A DNA stretch of 64,000 nt from Acidobacteriota bacterium (GTDB taxonomy: Bacteria > Acidobacteriota > Blastocatellia > Pyrinomonadales > Pyrinomonadaceae), in contig JAHBSM010000003.1 of assembly GCA_019639115.1 (NCBI GenBank), positions 62,001 through 126,000 on the forward strand, written 5' to 3'. Positions 62,444 to 64,000 of the stretch are shown one piece after another (position 1 is the stretch's first letter; each line of letters starts with the position of its first letter). The translations under genes were made by a program, and so were the position numbers. The notes below the pieces were generated by a model that was not told where the DNA came from, did no database searches, and saw only the letters and a program-made list of their open reading frames with translations.

Positions 62444-63472
62444 TTATCTTTCGATCGCCCGGACGGCGTGTCCGTCAGGGTCGCGGAACATCGCAGCCCG
62501 GCCAAATCCGAGCACCGGTTCGGCGAATGTAATGACACCACTCGATATCAGGTCGAGCTTCGGCCCGGTGAGCAGTCCGCGAGTGTCAGCGGCGAATGTC
62601 GTCTCCCAATGCCACAGGTCCGAAGCACGCGTGTCGCGTGGAAAAGGCCGCCCGTCCGTCGGAGCGATATACTCCAGGAACTCGACCGCAATTCCCTCGT
62701 CACGCGTCCGCAGCCCGGTGATCCTAAGTCTCGCGCCGAAAACGTTGTTCAGATGTTCCTGTTCAGGCCCGTAATTCTCGCTGTTCCCGGCGACGCTGAG
62801 TCCCAGGCGGCCGCGATAGAATGCAAGGCTCGCTTCCGTATCTCCCACGACGATCGCCGTATGATCGATACCGAGGAAAAGGCGGCCGGTCCCGGCAAGT
62901 TCGTGCCACTTGGCCGCTCCCTTGTCCGGCGGGAACGACAATATCTCGAGCACGTGGCCATCGGGGTCTCTGAAATAGAATGCCCTGATGCCCGCGGCGG
63001 CAGTGATATATGCCGGCAGAGTCTGCGGGCCCGTCGAAGCGTGGCGAACCTTGTTCTCTCTAAGCCGGGCATACGCTCGATCCATGTCTGAGACGATGAT
63101 CGCAATATGTTGGAACCAGCGGTCGTTGCTCCGCGAATCGACGGGCACCGGCCGTCCCTGCGGGGTCAGATATTCCGTCAGCTCGACGGTCTCAGATCCG
63201 AGCCGCAATCTTACGACGCGCGCACGTGCGCCAAACACACCGGTTAGATGCTCGAATTCGCTTCCGGCGACCTCAACGTCAGACGCCTTCTCGAAGGCCA
63301 GCACGCCCGTGTAGAACGCGATCGAGCGGTCCATGTCCGATACAGTGAAGCCGACCGTCTCGACCCGCGTCGCCTGTCCGTGGATCGAGGCCGCGAGTGC
63401 AAAGAACGCAGCGATCGCCGCCAGCAGCCACCCGATCGGGAGCCCTTTTTGCAGTATTTGTCTCTCGGTCAT
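62444..63472 (-). CDS. secreted double-VOC (glyoxalase-fold) protein
   Basis: 342 residues with a signal peptide (IGWLLAAIAAFFALAASIHG). Two VOC modules: the first (about 35-180) RVETVGFTVSDMDRSIAFYT with QHIAIIVSDMDRAYARLREN and FYFRDPDGHVLEILSFP, the second (about 195-340) LGIDHTAIVVGDTEASLAFY then AVEFLEYIAPTDGRPFPRDT and AAMFRDPDGHAVRAIER. VOC proteins are metal-dependent lyases, dioxygenases or binding proteins. A His/Glu pair is present in each half. Secretion is unusual for the family. Its start overlaps the GMC gene stop by 4 bp. Confidence 0.83.
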   Translation of the reverse strand: MTERQILQKGLPIGWLLAAIAAFFALAASIHGQATRVETVGFTVSDMDRSIAFYTGVLAFEKASDVEVAGSEFEHLTGVFGARARVVRLRLGSETVELTEYLTPQGRPVPVDSRSNDRWFQHIAIIVSDMDRAYARLRENKVRHASTGPQTLPAYITAAAGIRAFYFRDPDGHVLEILSFPPDKGAAKWHELAGTGRLFLGIDHTAIVVGDTEASLAFYRGRLGLSVAGNSENYGPEQEHLNNVFGARLRITGLRTRDEGIAVEFLEYIAPTDGRPFPRDTRASDLWHWETTFAADTRGLLTGPKLDLISSGVITFAEPVLGFGRAAMFRDPDGHAVRAIER

Positions 63473-64000
63473 CTATTTAGTAAATGGTCGCCGACGCGAA
63501 GCGCGTTCGCCATGATCGTAAGGGCAGGATTGACCGCCGAACTCGACGGAAAAAAGCTCCCGTCCACTACGTACAGATTGTCCAGATCGTGGGCTTTGCA
63601 GTTGCGGTCTAGCACCGACGTCGTTGGGTCATCGCCGAATCGCAGCGTGCCGTTCTGGTGCGCGACGCCCGCAAGCGGGATCTGATCTGCCAGGTACAGA
63701 TTGCGTGCGAAAAGGCCCTGATGACATTCGCCGCCGTGGATGTCGCATTTGCGTTGATTGTTCATCAAATGCTTGAGCTTGGCCTGAAGCCGTTTGTGCG
63801 GTTCGACATTATTCGGCGTATAACTGAGCACGATGTCGCCGTCCGCGTTGATCGTGACCCTATTCTCCGGCCGCGGAAGGTCCTCGGTCGTCAACCAGAA
63901 ATCGAGCGAGTGCTTCGCCATCTGATCCAGAGCAAAACCCGGTGCGATCGCCGGTGCACCGGCCGACAATGTCGCTCCGTCGAGCTTGCCGACGAACGAG
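63469..64000 (-). CDS. GMC-family oxidoreductase, C-terminal part (cut by right edge)
   Basis: About 176 codons visible, open to the edge. PENRVTINADGDIVLSYTPN then PLAGVAHQNGTLRFGDDPTT with the catalytic His, and NLYVVDGSFFPSSSAVNPAL with the Asn of the FAD-dependent GMC oxidoreductase active site. GMC enzymes oxidise alcohols or sugars. It heads the operon as far as visible and is coupled to the VOC gene by a 4-bp overlap. Confidence 0.9.
   Translation of the reverse strand, partial: SFVGKLDGATLSAGAPAIAPGFALDQMAKHSLDFWLTTEDLPRPENRVTINADGDIVLSYTPNNVEPHKRLQAKLKHLMNNQRKCDIHGGECHQGLFARNLYLADQIPLAGVAHQNGTLRFGDDPTTSVLDRNCKAHDLDNLYVVDGSFFPSSSAVNPALTIMANALRVGDHLLNR

Noticed and set aside
63469..63969. 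A separate 166-residue gene starting at a TTG near 63969
   Set aside because: The frame stays open to the window edge and the sequence is the C-terminal part of a GMC oxidoreductase.

Overview
The window is about 58-60% GC and almost fully coding. The best fit is a chromosome segment of an Acidobacteriota member, probably Blastocatellia/Pyrinomonadales. That placement is inferred from gene content: two von Willebrand proteins of the acidobacterial secreted type, a TonB receptor with a carboxypeptidase-regulatory N-domain, TrmFO, a membrane pyrophosphatase, an S9 dipeptidyl peptidase and many secreted proteins without a named function. No 16S gene is present. I see no rRNA, tRNA, CRISPR array or insertion sequence.

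Layout. 1-8.9 kb: EttA (cut by the left edge), a TonB receptor, an enolase-superfamily MenC-like enzyme, a VWA protein and a lytic transglycosylase. 8.9-12.7 kb: a subtilisin-like protease and a GNAT protein behind a convincing sigma-54 promoter with two upstream palindromes. 12.7-19.2 kb: a minus-strand run of DPP-IV-like peptidase, XerC/D recombinase, VWA protein, TauE-type transporter and TrmFO, with a Fic C-terminal remnant beyond it. 19.2-23.1 kb: btaA-btaB for betaine lipid synthesis, flanked by 11-bp-periodic TTAACC-type repeats that resemble Pho boxes, then a terminator-ended candidate small RNA and a PHP-domain gene. 23.2-24.5 kb: a secreted GH5-like hydrolase. 24.5-30.5 kb: a compact phage-derived block (GH46-like lysin, small membrane protein, terminase, portal, scaffold-like protein, coat protein, small connector-like protein) with an excisionase-like gene beside it and no tail genes or integrase.

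30.5-45.5 kb: FHA-GGDEF cyclase, membrane protein, ImmA/IrrE-like peptidase, 3D-domain protein, PilZ protein, saccharopine-dehydrogenase-like enzyme, a lower-GC AraC regulator and secreted protein, an ECF sigma factor, a PLP enzyme, signal peptidase I, carA, a DUF433/DUF5615 pair and the pyrophosphatase. 45.5-54.9 kb: a secreted beta-helix protein, DUF3052 and YdeI-like proteins, a HerA-like ATPase, a BNR-repeat protein coupled to a MoaD/ThiS-like protein, LD-carboxypeptidase, NamZ-like muramidase and a YegP protein with a histone-H1-like tail. 54.9-64 kb: malQ, an OHCU-decarboxylase-like half domain followed by a DUF6986 aldolase-like enzyme, then a tightly packed minus-strand operon: GMC oxidoreductase (cut by the right edge), double-VOC protein, YHS lipoprotein, GH63-like hydrolase and a glucose-dehydrogenase-like enzyme.

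The strongest leads are the tail-less capsid and lysis block, the candidate phosphate control of betaine lipid synthesis, and the sigma-54 control of the protease that ends in hexapeptide repeats. All functional statements come from reading the sequence; no database search was run.
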